A DNA stretch of 64,000 nucleotides from UBA4874 sp002399435. GTDB taxonomy: Bacteria; Bacillota; Clostridia; Caldicoprobacterales; DTU083. A program made the translations under genes and the position numbers. The stretch lies in NCBI GenBank assembly GCA_036823195.1, contig DAISGI010000008.1:1-64000 (forward strand). The letters are read 5' to 3'. Positions 36,483 to 45,317 of this stretch are shown here, piece by piece (position 1 is the stretch's first letter; each line of letters starts with the position of its first letter). The notes below the pieces were generated by a model. The model was given only the letters and a program-made list of their open reading frames with translations, was not told the DNA's origin and did not search any database.

Positions 36483-39400
36483 ATGATTTGGACGGATCAT
36501 TTTACGGAGGAGTCCCTGCAGCCTGCGCACTGGGTTTTTTGCAATATGACCAGTCCGTGTACGGAGGTCGCAAAGCATGTGGGGGATTCGGTCCTGGCGC
36601 TTCCGGAGCATGACAGATGGAACGAAGGAAATTGTCTCCTGAGCCGTCGCTTTCTGCAGGAAACCAGCTGTGTACAGGGCACGTTTACCGGATGGGACAG
36701 GGAAATCTCCGGTGCGGCAGTGGGATATTATGCAGGGGACGGCAGCTTTTCCAACTATGTGCTCCTTGCTGCCACAGAGACGCATATTGAGCTGCGCGTT
36801 CCCTCCGGCGGACAGAACGGGGACGCTTTTATGCCGTCCCAGCCCAAATGGTACATCGTCGCGCAGACGGAGTGGCAGCCCGGGTTCCCGGTACAGCTGA
36901 CCCTGAGGCGAAACGGGTGTGCCTATCGTGGGGAAGTCAACGGAAGGCTTTGCCTGGAGGCGGATATCCCGGAGATCCAGGGGGACGCAAGGGCTTTGTT
37001 CAAGGCCCTGCCGTGGACGAATCGGCTGATGCCGGGGTACGCCTATCTGGACCGGGCCGGCATGGAAGGATTTGCCCCGACAGGAGAGCTGTCCGGCACC
37101 GTCCGGGATGGGACGACCCAGGCACCGATACCTTATGCGGGTGTGCATATCGCCGGATTCGATACGTTTTTTACACGGGCGGATGAAAGGGGGCACTTTC
37201 ATATAGGAAACGTACCCCGCGGCACCCATATGCTGATCGCCGCCGCAGAAGGCTATGCGTTTTCCGGCACGGAAGTTTCCTGTATCCCGGGACAGCTGCG
37301 GGAGGAATCCCTTGCCGTTCTTCCGGAAAGCGCAGGGAACTGTCCGCGGAAAGAATACAACAACCCTTTGTTTGACCGGAGGGAAAGCGGTTTTCTGCAG
37401 CTGAACGGAACCTGGGAATTCCAGTTTGATCCAAATAACGCCGGAATTCAGGAACACTGGTATGAGCCGGAACATGCCCGGTTCGACCGGCATATCCGGG
37501 TTCCGTTTTCCTGGGCTTCCCTGATGGGCTTCGGGGAAGAGCATCTTGTCTGCGGAGACACCCTTCATGAGAGCAATACCATGTTCAACAATTATCACCG
37601 GACCGGGGAGCATGCCTGGTACCGCCGGAGGTTCACCGTTCCCGGATCTTTTCCGGCCGGGGAAGGTGTCATTCTGCACATCGGCGCGTGCTCCAACGTC
37701 ACAAATGTCTGGCTGGACGGCCGGTATCAGGGCATGCGGGTGGACGAATACAGCGATCTTTCCTTTGACCTGGGCCGGCTTGCCCCGGGTTCGGAGCATT
37801 TGCTCGTCATAAAGGTGCAGTATCCTCATGATATCCCCTCCCACAATATGGGTAAACAGATTTTCTGGTTTTCCAGCGCGCCGGGGATCTGGCAAAGTGT
37901 ATGGCTGGAGCACCGTGCCTCCGCCTATATTGAAATCTTTCACCTGACGCCGGAGCTGGAGTTCGACGGGGAAACCTGTACCGAAGCGATGGTGCGGGTA
38001 TCGGTATCCGCCGCCGGAGTGGAAGAAGGGCAGGATGGACAACTTCATTTGTCGCTAAGGGCGCCGGAATCCGGCAGAACCTTTGAGGCGGATATTCCCC
38101 TTTTGCATGGCAGAGGACAGGCGGCAATCCCTGTCGCGGACCCGGAGCTTTGGCAATACCGGGAAGGGCGTCTTTACCAAGCGGAGGCAAGGCTTTTTGT
38201 TTCCGGAAAACAGGCCGATGCCGTAAAAAGCTATGTCGGGCTCCGCAAGGTGGAAACGAAATGGCTGCCCGGGCACAGCCCGGAGGAGACCCGGGACCCG
38301 GAGGAGCAGTATCAGTATGTATACCTGAACAACCGGCCGTTCTATGTGCTTGGGGTTCTGGATCAGTGCTACAACCCATTCGGCATTTACACATACCGTA
38401 GTTTTGGAAAGGAAGGTCTTCAGGGAGTACGGGGATCCATCGCTTATGACATCAACCGGACCCTTGCCTATGGATACAACGTGTCCCGTGTTCACATCAA
38501 GGAAAACGAACCGCTTTGGTATTACGAATGCGACCGCGCAGGGCTGCCCGTCTGGACCGAGCATCCGTCCAACTTTTATGCGGAACCGGAAAATCCGAAC
38601 TGGCAGACGGCATATCGCCGGGAAATGACCGGCATGCTGTCCCGGCTGCACAATCATCCCTCCATCCTCATGGTATCCAGCATCAACGAATCCTGGGGCA
38701 TCACTGGTACCCACAACCGGACGCCATGGGAAAATGAACTGAAATCCCGTTTTCTGGAAGAGGTTGCCCGTGAAACAAAGCAGGCCTGGCCCCACGTTCT
38801 GGTTTGTGACAATTCCGGATATGGGAAAACCGCCGCGTGTGAGCTGAATGACTTTCATATCTATCCCGCGGGGCATTGGGATGCCAAAAAGCGCTGGGAA
38901 AAGCTCGTCCGGGCCTGCTATCCGGGTTCCACCTACAACTGCATTCATCACAGTCACTCGCCCCATGCCATCGGGGAAGCGGTGCAGACCGGCCGGCCGG
39001 TTCTGGTCAGTGAATTTCTTCATATCAACGGCATTGACATGCAGCTGCGCATGTTTCAGAAGATTGCCGGATATGTGCGCATGAACGTGGCATCCCATGA
39101 GACGGAGGATTCCGGTCCACTGACCGCGGAACGATGGGAGCGGGATTATGGATACGTGGATTCGGATGGGAATCCCGTCGGCTATGATATGGTCAACAAC
39201 ATGGACATGGTGGTCTGGGATCAGAACCGCATCTTTTATGCCGGGCCCGGTGAAACCGTATCTGTGGATCTTTATACTTCCCATTTTTCATGGAAAATCG
39301 TGAAAAAGCCGATCCTTCACATTTCGGTAACAGGGATCGACACGATGGGGCGATACCTGCCGGATTTGTTTTCCCGGGATACGGCTGTGGATTTCACGCC

Positions 39401-40070
39401 GTTTGCTGTGGAAAAACAGGCTGCTTTTGAAATGATCGTTCCCGAAACCATCCGGGGCGCTTATTTGTTTGCGGAAATAAAGGACGGGAAAACCGTTCTG
39501 TGCCGCAACTATGTTCAGCTTTGCGTGCACAATGTTCGGGACAGTATAGGGAAACTGGCTGAGATTTCTGTGGAAAACTATCGGAGCGCACAGGGCGGTT
39601 ATCTGTTTGAAGAAAGCTGCGGCGGGGCTTCGGCCGTTGCCGTTCATGGGCACGGATCCCTGGAATATTCATTTACGTTGGAACGATCCGCGGCGAATGT
39701 TGTACTCATTCTGGAAGCCGGTGCCAGGGAGGGGAAGAATGCCGTAAAGGTAACCGATGAACGTCTTCATGGGAGCCATATTGAAATCCATCTGGATGGG
39801 AAACTCCTGCAAACCATCGCGCCGGCAGACGACCCTTCGGACGAACGCGGCCTCTTTTCCAATGCCATGCAGGGCGGCGATCCGTATCATTATGGCAGGA
39901 CCGGCCGGCTTGGCTACGGGGAGCGCTTTGAAGTGCCGGTCCCGGATGGACTGGACAGAGGAACACATACCCTGCGCTTTTGCTGTGATGAAGGAGGCAT
40001 GACCCTGTACGGCGCCTATTCCGGCCGCTATGGCTTTGCACCCTGTTTTGTGGAAAATTTACGCAAATAA
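36483..40070 (+). CDS. GH2-family glycoside hydrolase, multidomain
   Basis: Cytosolic-type enzyme of 1195 residues. An N-terminal LamG-like domain (about 1-190) is followed by a carboxypeptidase-regulatory-like fold (about 200-275; LSGTVRDGTTQAPIPYAGVH). Next come the GH2 sugar-binding domain (about 290-460), an immunoglobulin-like domain and the barrel (about 600-900). The acid/base is E736 in INESWG and the nucleophile E844 in VLVSEFLH, 108 residues apart, as expected for GH2 enzymes such as beta-galactosidases and beta-glucuronidases. The extra N-terminal domains make it longer than most. AAAGGAG fits the ATG chosen; an ATG two codons earlier is also possible. No signal peptide is visible. 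Confidence 0.88.
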   Translation: MIWTDHFTEESLQPAHWVFCNMTSPCTEVAKHVGDSVLALPEHDRWNEGNCLLSRRFLQETSCVQGTFTGWDREISGAAVGYYAGDGSFSNYVLLAATETHIELRVPSGGQNGDAFMPSQPKWYIVAQTEWQPGFPVQLTLRRNGCAYRGEVNGRLCLEADIPEIQGDARALFKALPWTNRLMPGYAYLDRAGMEGFAPTGELSGTVRDGTTQAPIPYAGVHIAGFDTFFTRADERGHFHIGNVPRGTHMLIAAAEGYAFSGTEVSCIPGQLREESLAVLPESAGNCPRKEYNNPLFDRRESGFLQLNGTWEFQFDPNNAGIQEHWYEPEHARFDRHIRVPFSWASLMGFGEEHLVCGDTLHESNTMFNNYHRTGEHAWYRRRFTVPGSFPAGEGVILHIGACSNVTNVWLDGRYQGMRVDEYSDLSFDLGRLAPGSEHLLVIKVQYPHDIPSHNMGKQIFWFSSAPGIWQSVWLEHRASAYIEIFHLTPELEFDGETCTEAMVRVSVSAAGVEEGQDGQLHLSLRAPESGRTFEADIPLLHGRGQAAIPVADPELWQYREGRLYQAEARLFVSGKQADAVKSYVGLRKVETKWLPGHSPEETRDPEEQYQYVYLNNRPFYVLGVLDQCYNPFGIYTYRSFGKEGLQGVRGSIAYDINRTLAYGYNVSRVHIKENEPLWYYECDRAGLPVWTEHPSNFYAEPENPNWQTAYRREMTGMLSRLHNHPSILMVSSINESWGITGTHNRTPWENELKSRFLEEVARETKQAWPHVLVCDNSGYGKTAACELNDFHIYPAGHWDAKKRWEKLVRACYPGSTYNCIHHSHSPHAIGEAVQTGRPVLVSEFLHINGIDMQLRMFQKIAGYVRMNVASHETEDSGPLTAERWERDYGYVDSDGNPVGYDMVNNMDMVVWDQNRIFYAGPGETVSVDLYTSHFSWKIVKKPILHISVTGIDTMGRYLPDLFSRDTAVDFTPFAVEKQAAFEMIVPETIRGAYLFAEIKDGKTVLCRNYVQLCVHNVRDSIGKLAEISVENYRSAQGGYLFEESCGGASAVAVHGHGSLEYSFTLERSAANVVLILEAGAREGKNAVKVTDERLHGSHIEIHLDGKLLQTIAPADDPSDERGLFSNAMQGGDPYHYGRTGRLGYGERFEVPVPDGLDRGTHTLRFCCDEGGMTLYGAYSGRYGFAPCFVENLRK

Positions 40071-40084
40071 CTTTTTAAGCCGTT

Positions 40085-40126
40085 ATACCATCCTGGGTTT
40101 CGTAATTTGAAACAGGATGGTATAAT
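40085..40126 (+). promoter_or_regulatory. large hairpin with an extended -10 promoter
   Basis: ATACCATCCTG pairs perfectly with CAGGATGGTAT (11 bases). The right arm overlaps TGGTATAAT, an extended -10 element. There is no good -35. The arrangement may end the glycan transcript and start the amidohydrolase transcript, or let the hairpin modulate the promoter. Confidence 0.45.
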
Positions 40127-40165
40127 CGGAAGAGACGGGGAAAAAAGATGGGGGGAGAGGTTTCT

Positions 40166-41917
40166 GTGAGGATCATGATAGAGGACGGCATGATTTATGA
40201 CGGCAGCGGCGGAAAGGCTTATAACGGGGATATTCTGATCGAAAACGACCGGATCGCGGCAATCCGTGTCCGACAGGGAATTCCTGCCGATAAAGAGGAA
40301 GCTCATAAAAAAGCAATCGATACGTACAATGAAAAGACAACCGATACGTACAATGAAAAGACAACCGATACATACAATGAATGGAATCCCGACTGGGTGA
40401 TGGATGCCGGCAAAAAAGCGGTGACGCCTGGTTTTATTGATTCCCACCGGCATTGCGACATCGCCGCCGTCTCGGATCCGGATTTCGGCAACCTGGAACT
40501 GGCGCAGGGGATTACGGCGGTTCTCGGCGGGAACTGCGGCATGTCGCCCTTTCCGTATACGAAGGATACCGGGCAGCAGATGCTGGATTTCATTGAGCCG
40601 TGTCTCGGGAAAGCTCCGGAGTGGATGAAGTTTTCCGGGTTTCCCGAATATAGGAAAGCATTGGAGGATGCGAATCCGGTTCTTCATGTGGGACAGATGA
40701 TCGGAACCGGTGCCGTGAAGATTGCGGCAAAGGGATTTGAAAAAACACCTTTTACCCCGTCGGAAATGGACCGGGCGAAGGGATATCTTCGGGAAGCGCT
40801 GGAGGCCGGTGCCTTTGGTGTGTCTGCGGGGATCATGTATGTCCCGGAGTGCTATTCCACCACGGAAGAGTTTGCAGAACTGGTTCGGGAAGCGGCAAAA
40901 ATGGGCCGGATTCTGACCTGCCACATCCGCGGGGAGGGGAACAGCCTGGTTTCTTCCGTGGAGGAAGTGCTGAAAATCGGCAGGGATGCGGAGATACCGG
41001 TGAACATCAGCCATTTCAAGGCAGTGGGTCTGAAAAACTGGCATAAAACCATATATCAGGCGATGGATCAAATTGAAAAAGCCAGGGCCGCCGGGCAGGA
41101 TGTAACCGTGGACTTCTATCCCTACACCGGAGGATCCACCACTCTGATGACACTGCTCCCTCCCGGCATACAGGAACCGGACCTTCAGGATACCCTTCGC
41201 ATGCTGGATACTCCCGACGGCGCCGGGCGGCTGAAGCGGGAGATTTACCGGGAACACAGGGGCTGGGACAATATGGTCCTGGATATCGGCTGGGACCGGA
41301 TCCGGATCAGCTCGGCCAATCTGGAGGAAGACAAACCGTACGTGGGGAAAAGCGTCCAGGAAGCCGCGGAAGAACAAGGCTATGAGGATCCGGCGGATTT
41401 TATGTGCCGGCTGCTGGTGAAGGAACAGGGCAGAGTGGGGATTCTCCTCATGAGTATGGATCAGAGGGATGTGGATGCCATCGCGCGGCTGCCCTACTCC
41501 ATGATCATTTCCGATTCCCTGTATGGCAATGCGGATTCACCCCATCCCAGGCTGTATGGCTCCTTTCCCAGAGTGATCCATGAACTGGTCCGGAACCGGA
41601 GGGTACTCCGCCTGGAAACAGCGATCCACAAAATGACGCAGATGACGGCGCAGCGCTTTCATATTGCCGGACGGGGGACCCTGGCGGTGGGGAATTATGC
41701 GGATATCAACATTTTTGATCCGCAGAGGCTGAAGGACAGGGCAACCTATGAGAATCCGAAGTGTCCGGCGTCCGGACTGGATATGGCCTTTCTGGACGGC
41801 AGGCTGGTCTGGAACGAAGGCAGGCAGACCGGCGTTTACCGTGCGGGAGCCATGAAATATGGAGACCCGGGGTTTTCGGCACCGGGCCTGGCGGCAGGGC
41901 ATAAGAAGGACAGATAG
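40166..41917 (+). CDS. D-aminoacylase-type amidohydrolase
   Basis: Zinc-dependent amidohydrolase of 583 residues, similar to N-acyl-D-amino-acid deacylases, which release D-amino acids from N-acylated forms in the cytosol. It shows the metal-binding H94-R-H96 (GFIDSHRHCD), the conserved GGNCGMSPFP around the family's cysteine, NISHFKAVG and the C-terminal YADINIFDP. The GTG start is preferred because GGGGGAGAGG lies just before it; an ATG six codons upstream overlaps that site. The N-terminal beta-sandwich is interrupted by an 8-residue repeat, DTYNEKTT, present 2.6 times and not expected in the family. Confidence 0.85.
   Translation: MRIMIEDGMIYDGSGGKAYNGDILIENDRIAAIRVRQGIPADKEEAHKKAIDTYNEKTTDTYNEKTTDTYNEWNPDWVMDAGKKAVTPGFIDSHRHCDIAAVSDPDFGNLELAQGITAVLGGNCGMSPFPYTKDTGQQMLDFIEPCLGKAPEWMKFSGFPEYRKALEDANPVLHVGQMIGTGAVKIAAKGFEKTPFTPSEMDRAKGYLREALEAGAFGVSAGIMYVPECYSTTEEFAELVREAAKMGRILTCHIRGEGNSLVSSVEEVLKIGRDAEIPVNISHFKAVGLKNWHKTIYQAMDQIEKARAAGQDVTVDFYPYTGGSTTLMTLLPPGIQEPDLQDTLRMLDTPDGAGRLKREIYREHRGWDNMVLDIGWDRIRISSANLEEDKPYVGKSVQEAAEEQGYEDPADFMCRLLVKEQGRVGILLMSMDQRDVDAIARLPYSMIISDSLYGNADSPHPRLYGSFPRVIHELVRNRRVLRLETAIHKMTQMTAQRFHIAGRGTLAVGNYADINIFDPQRLKDRATYENPKCPASGLDMAFLDGRLVWNEGRQTGVYRAGAMKYGDPGFSAPGLAAGHKKDR
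40319..40381 (+). repeat. 24-base in-frame tandem repeat
   Basis: Unit GATACGTACAATGAA + AAGACAACC, two full copies and a 15-base third copy. Only one base differs among copies (ACG/ACA). It encodes DTYNEKTT and keeps the frame, so copy number can vary without breaking the gene. Confidence 0.9.
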
Positions 41918-41963
41918 GCAAAGTGGAAAATAAAGGCGGAAAAAGGCAGAGGGAAAGGGCGTT

Positions 41964-43217
41964 ATGGTACAGACAATTCAACAGTTTTTACTTCAGCACG
42001 GGTTCTATGAAATATGGGCAAGGGTTCTCGCCAACACTGCAGTCGTCGTACTGATCCTGCTGGGCAGTACCCTTGTGTATTACGTTGTGAAGCGAATTCT
42101 CACCCGGATGGTCAAAGCGTATGGAAAGTTTATCAGGAATAAATGGGGCGCTGCCCTTCGGAACGGGAAGCTCATTGTACTGCTTTCCAGGCTGGCAGCT
42201 GCCGTCGTCATTCATGTGTCGGCACCGGCATTTCCAAAGCAGCAGGGCTGGATCCAGCGGCTGGTGTTCTGCTTCATTGTATATACCATGATCCGGGCAC
42301 TGTTTACGCTGCTGGACGAGATCGAGAGGATCTACCGTTCCTTTTCCATCTCCAGGGAGAAGCCAATCAAGGGGCTTCTTCAGATCGTGAAGATTATTCT
42401 GTCCATCCTGGCTGCCATTATCATTGTTTCGGCATTGATTGAGCGGTCTCCCAGGGCTCTGCTCAGCGGGATTGGGGTGTTTTCCGCTGTGCTGATGCTG
42501 GTTTTTCAGGACTCCATTCTGGGTTTTGTTGCAGGGGTGCAGCTTTCCGGGAATGATATGGTCCATGTGGGGGACTGGATCGAGGTGCCAAAATACAACG
42601 CGGAAGGGGAAGTGGTGGACATTACCCTGAGTACGGTGAAATTGAGGGGCGGGGATAAAACCGTTGTCATGATACCGACCCGTGCCATGGTAACCGATTC
42701 CTTCCGGAACTGGAGGGGTATGGTGGAATCCGGCGGACGGAAGATACAGAGCTCCATTTTCATCGATATGGACAGTATCGAATTTTGCGACGAAGAGATG
42801 CTGGACCGATTTGAAAAAATGGATTATTTAAAGGAGTACATCTGCGGTATCAGGCAGAAACAGGAGACGGAAGGGGAAAACTTCCGGGTTTCCAATGTTG
42901 TCGTCTTCCGGGAATACGTACAGGCTTATCTGAAACATCACCCTTCGCTGCGCGGGGATATGACCCGGATGGTGCGGCAGCTGGCTCCGTCCCAATACGG
43001 CCTTCCGGTGGAGATCCAGTGCTTTGCCGATACCACGGACTGGGCAGCCTGTGAGGAGATACAGGCAGGTATTTTTGATCATGTCCTTGCTTCCCTGCCG
43101 CAGTTCGGTCTCCGGATTTTCCAGAGTCCGTCCGGTTCGGATATGAAAACTTCCCGGTCAGACAGGAAAACTCCCCGGTCAGACGGCAATGATATCTCTG
43201 AACCGGGGAGGTCCTGA
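41964..43217 (+). CDS. MscS-family mechanosensitive ion channel
   Basis: Membrane channel of 417 residues that would open under membrane tension to release solutes. Hydrophobic helices at about 20-45, 75-100 and 125-165 lead into the pore and beta-domain signature SILGFVAGVQLSGNDMVHVG and WIEVPKYNAEGEVVDITLST. The C-terminal tail has a short duplicated motif (TSRSDRKTPRSD). Near the stop, CTCCCCGGT-CAGA (43171-43183) pairs with TCTGAACCGGGGAG (43197-43210) as a coding-region hairpin. It is convergent with the aminotransferase gene. Confidence 0.9.
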   Translation: MVQTIQQFLLQHGFYEIWARVLANTAVVVLILLGSTLVYYVVKRILTRMVKAYGKFIRNKWGAALRNGKLIVLLSRLAAAVVIHVSAPAFPKQQGWIQRLVFCFIVYTMIRALFTLLDEIERIYRSFSISREKPIKGLLQIVKIILSILAAIIIVSALIERSPRALLSGIGVFSAVLMLVFQDSILGFVAGVQLSGNDMVHVGDWIEVPKYNAEGEVVDITLSTVKLRGGDKTVVMIPTRAMVTDSFRNWRGMVESGGRKIQSSIFIDMDSIEFCDEEMLDRFEKMDYLKEYICGIRQKQETEGENFRVSNVVVFREYVQAYLKHHPSLRGDMTRMVRQLAPSQYGLPVEIQCFADTTDWAACEEIQAGIFDHVLASLPQFGLRIFQSPSGSDMKTSRSDRKTPRSDGNDISEPGRS

Positions 43218-43318
43218 AGGGTTTACTGTCCGGAAGGATGTTTACCCCAAGGTTCCTATAAATAAAAGATTCCTGTAGCCAAAGGTTTCTATGTTTCTAT
43301 TCGGAAAGGTTTTCCAAT

Positions 43319-43360
43319 CCTATTTGGAAGGTATTTCTAATGCCTTCCAAATAGGTTTTT
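43319..43360 (+). terminator. strong terminator between mscS-type and alaT genes
   Basis: CCTATTTGGAAGG pairs perfectly with CCTTCCAAATAGG (13 bases, loop about nine) and is followed by five T on the + strand. The T run reaches the stop codon of the convergent aminotransferase gene, so the two transcripts end against each other. Confidence 0.85.
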
Positions 43361-44597
43361 ATTCTGAAAGGTTTCCTCCGCCTTCCTGCTGGTAATCTTC
43401 CAGGAAAGAGCCGATCCGCCGGATGGCCATTTTCAGGTCCTCCTTTGCCGGCAGGAAAACCACCCGGAAATGATCCGGAGCCGGCCAGTTGAAGCCGGTT
43501 CCCTGAACAAGAAGAACTTTCTTCTCCAACAGGAGATCCTTGATAAACTGCATGTCGTCCGTTATATGAAACCTTTCGGCGTCCACTTTGGGGAAGGCAT
43601 AAAACGCTCCCTTTGGCTTCACACAGGACAGGCCGGGGATGGCGTTCAGCATTTGATAAGCGATATCCCGCTGCTCTCTCAGACGTCCTCCCGGTACAAT
43701 GAATTCCTGGATGCTTTGATAGCCGCCGAGAGCCGTCTGGATGGTGAACTGGGCCAGGGCGTTGCTGCAAAGACGCATGGATGCCAGCATATTGATGCCC
43801 TCTATGTAATCCGAGGCGCTGGATTTGTCCCCGCTCAGGACCATCCATCCGGCCCGGAATCCGGCGATCCGGTGGGATTTGGACAGCCCGTTGATGGTTA
43901 CGCAAAGCACCTCATCGGTCAGGGACGCAGTGGATACATGTTTCTCATCGTCGTAAAGAATCCGGTCATAGATCTCGTCCGAAAACAGGATCAGGTGATG
44001 TTCCACTGCCAGCTTTACAATATCCTGCAGGACGGACTCAGGATAGTTTGCCCCCGTGGGATTATTGGGATTGATAATGACGATGCCCTTGGTCTGGGGA
44101 GTGATTTTCTTTTTCATGTCTTCGATATCGGGATACCAGTCGGATTCCTCGTCGCACAGATAATGGACAGCAGTTCCGCCGGCCAGATTGACCGACGCGG
44201 TCCACAGCGGATAATCCGGCGCAGGCACCAGGATTTCATCTCCATGGTCCAGCAGGGCCTGCATGGACATAATAATCAGCTCGCTGGCGCCGTTGCCGAT
44301 AAAGATATCATTCACCGATACATTTTCGATGTTTTTCTGCTGACAGTATTGCATAATAGCTTTGCGTGCCGGGAAGATACCTTTGGAATCGGTATATCCC
44401 TGGGCATTCCGCACATTGGAAATCACATCCTGAATGATTTCGTCCGGGGCGTTCAATCCAAAGGGGGCCGGGTTGCCGATATTCAGCTTGAGAATATGGT
44501 AGCCTTCATCTTCCATACGTTTGGCTTCATCCATAACGGGACCCCGGATGTCATACAGGACATTGTCCAGCTTTGATGATTTTTTGATAACTGACAT
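43359..44597 (-). CDS. alaT: AlaT-like pyridoxal-phosphate aminotransferase
   Basis: Class I aminotransferase of 412 residues, cytosolic, probably interconverting alanine/2-oxoglutarate and pyruvate/glutamate. Long stretches match the Escherichia coli AlaT pattern as I recall it: KSSKLDNVLYDIRGPVMDEA, LKLNIGNPAPFG, LVPAPDYPLWTA and IINPNNPTGA. The pyridoxal lysine is in NGLSKSHRIAGFRAGWM. The ATG is seven bases after GGGAGG; the open frame extends seven codons further upstream without support. It is transcribed alone. Confidence 0.9.
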   Translation of the reverse strand: MSVIKKSSKLDNVLYDIRGPVMDEAKRMEDEGYHILKLNIGNPAPFGLNAPDEIIQDVISNVRNAQGYTDSKGIFPARKAIMQYCQQKNIENVSVNDIFIGNGASELIIMSMQALLDHGDEILVPAPDYPLWTASVNLAGGTAVHYLCDEESDWYPDIEDMKKKITPQTKGIVIINPNNPTGANYPESVLQDIVKLAVEHHLILFSDEIYDRILYDDEKHVSTASLTDEVLCVTINGLSKSHRIAGFRAGWMVLSGDKSSASDYIEGINMLASMRLCSNALAQFTIQTALGGYQSIQEFIVPGGRLREQRDIAYQMLNAIPGLSCVKPKGAFYAFPKVDAERFHITDDMQFIKDLLLEKKVLLVQGTGFNWPAPDHFRVVFLPAKEDLKMAIRRIGSFLEDYQQEGGGNLSE

Positions 44598-44703
44598 TTT
44601 CCAGCCTCCCACATCCATTGAAAAGTGATGTATAAATTTTCATCCAGTATACATGAATTCCGAAGGGAAAGCAATGAAAATTCATCCCAGTACTTTTGAA
44701 AGA

Positions 44704-44775
44704 CCAGTCGTGAATAGAAAAGCCAATCGTGAATAGAAAAACCAGTCGTGAATAGAAAAACCAGTCATGAGATAA
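44704..44775. repeat. 19-base tandem repeat upstream of alaT
   Basis: The unit CCAGTCGTGAATAGAAAAA occurs three times with small changes (CCAATCGTG in copy 2), plus a partial fourth copy (CCAGTCATGAG), with starts at 44704, 44723, 44742 and 44761. It lies between alaT and the exporter promoter. No function is evident; the spacing of about two helical turns could suit protein binding, or it is a simple minisatellite. Confidence 0.8.
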
Positions 44776-44796
44776 GCATGCGGGAAAGTAAGACAT

Positions 44797-44826
44797 TTGC
44801 GCAGTTCCGGAAAAAATGATTATAAT
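44797..44826 (+). promoter_or_regulatory. putative promoter of the exporter leader
   Basis: TTGCGC and a perfect TATAAT are separated by 18 bases. Transcription would start near 44833, giving an untranslated leader of about 485 bases ahead of the first exporter gene. Weaker -35/-10-like pairs exist near 44902-44939. Confidence 0.5.
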
Positions 44827-44970
44827 CAAAGACTCGTAAAGTTCTGCTTGCTTTTCCCCAGTAGACATCGTATACTGTTCTTTGGAAAGTGTATGGAAAT
44901 CTTGTTATCATTGCTTTATGAAAGTTTGTAAATTTTATTGAAGATTTCAAGGAAAAGGAGGAACCTGGAG

Positions 44971-45102
44971 ATGAGGATGTACCGTATGAAGCTTCGAATG
45001 ACAGGATGGATTGCTGATGTTTCTGCCGATACGGATGACGGTTCTGATGCCGGAATTCCTGCATACTCTTTTCGTTTCTCCATATGTTCCTGGATCGGAT
45101 AA
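44971..45102 (+). CDS. candidate 43-codon leader peptide of the exporter operon
   Basis: Short reading frame beginning MRMYRMKLRMTGW and ending in SICSWIG, followed by TAA. An AAGGAGG lies nine bases before its ATG, as strong as any ribosome site in the window. It ends 35 bases before the first of two terminator-like hairpins and 215 bases before the first exporter gene. Together these resemble leader peptides whose translation controls attenuation of drug exporters (the bmrB-bmrCD arrangement of Bacillus subtilis). The peptide itself has no recognised domain; it is arginine- and methionine-rich at its N-terminus. Expression is inferred. Confidence 0.55.
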   Translation: MRMYRMKLRMTGWIADVSADTDDGSDAGIPAYSFRFSICSWIG

Positions 45103-45137
45103 TTTCTTACGATTCCGGTTTTGCTTTTTGACAAGGA

Positions 45138-45176
45138 AAGCCATGGGACTGCATTGGAGAGCACCTGTGGCTTTTT
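45138..45176 (+). terminator. leader terminator hairpin 1
   Basis: AAGCCATGGG (45138-45147) pairs with CCTGTGGCTT (45164-45173), with two G-U pairs and a 16-base loop, followed by five T. Both arms are identical to those of hairpin 2, so its 3' arm could instead pair with the 5' arm of hairpin 2 as an antiterminator. Confidence 0.6.
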
Positions 45177-45236
45177 GCAGAAAGATTGCACGAGCGGCTA
45201 TGCAACAATGCGTTGCTGTGAGAAATACGTTTGCTG

Positions 45237-45275
45237 AAGCCATGGGAAATCAAAACCTGTGGCTTTTTTATTTAT
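45237..45275 (+). terminator. leader terminator hairpin 2
   Basis: The same ten-base arms as hairpin 1 (45237-45246 and 45256-45265) with a nine-base loop, followed by TTTTTTATTTAT. It lies 43 bases before the exporter start, so readthrough is needed for expression. A small GCAAC/GTTGC hairpin lies between the two. Confidence 0.65.
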
Positions 45276-45317
45276 AGGAGCCATCCACACAGACTAAAAA
45301 CAGGAAGTGACAACTAC

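Noticed and set aside
36360..38048. Long minus-strand open frame inside the GH43/GH2 genes
   Set aside because: It has no family motif and overlaps two strongly supported + strand enzymes; it is a shadow frame.
45011..45277. An 88-codon frame running through both exporter leader hairpins
   Set aside because: It starts at a TTG with a poor ribosome site, overlaps the better 43-codon frame, and shows no domain. The openness is probably chance.
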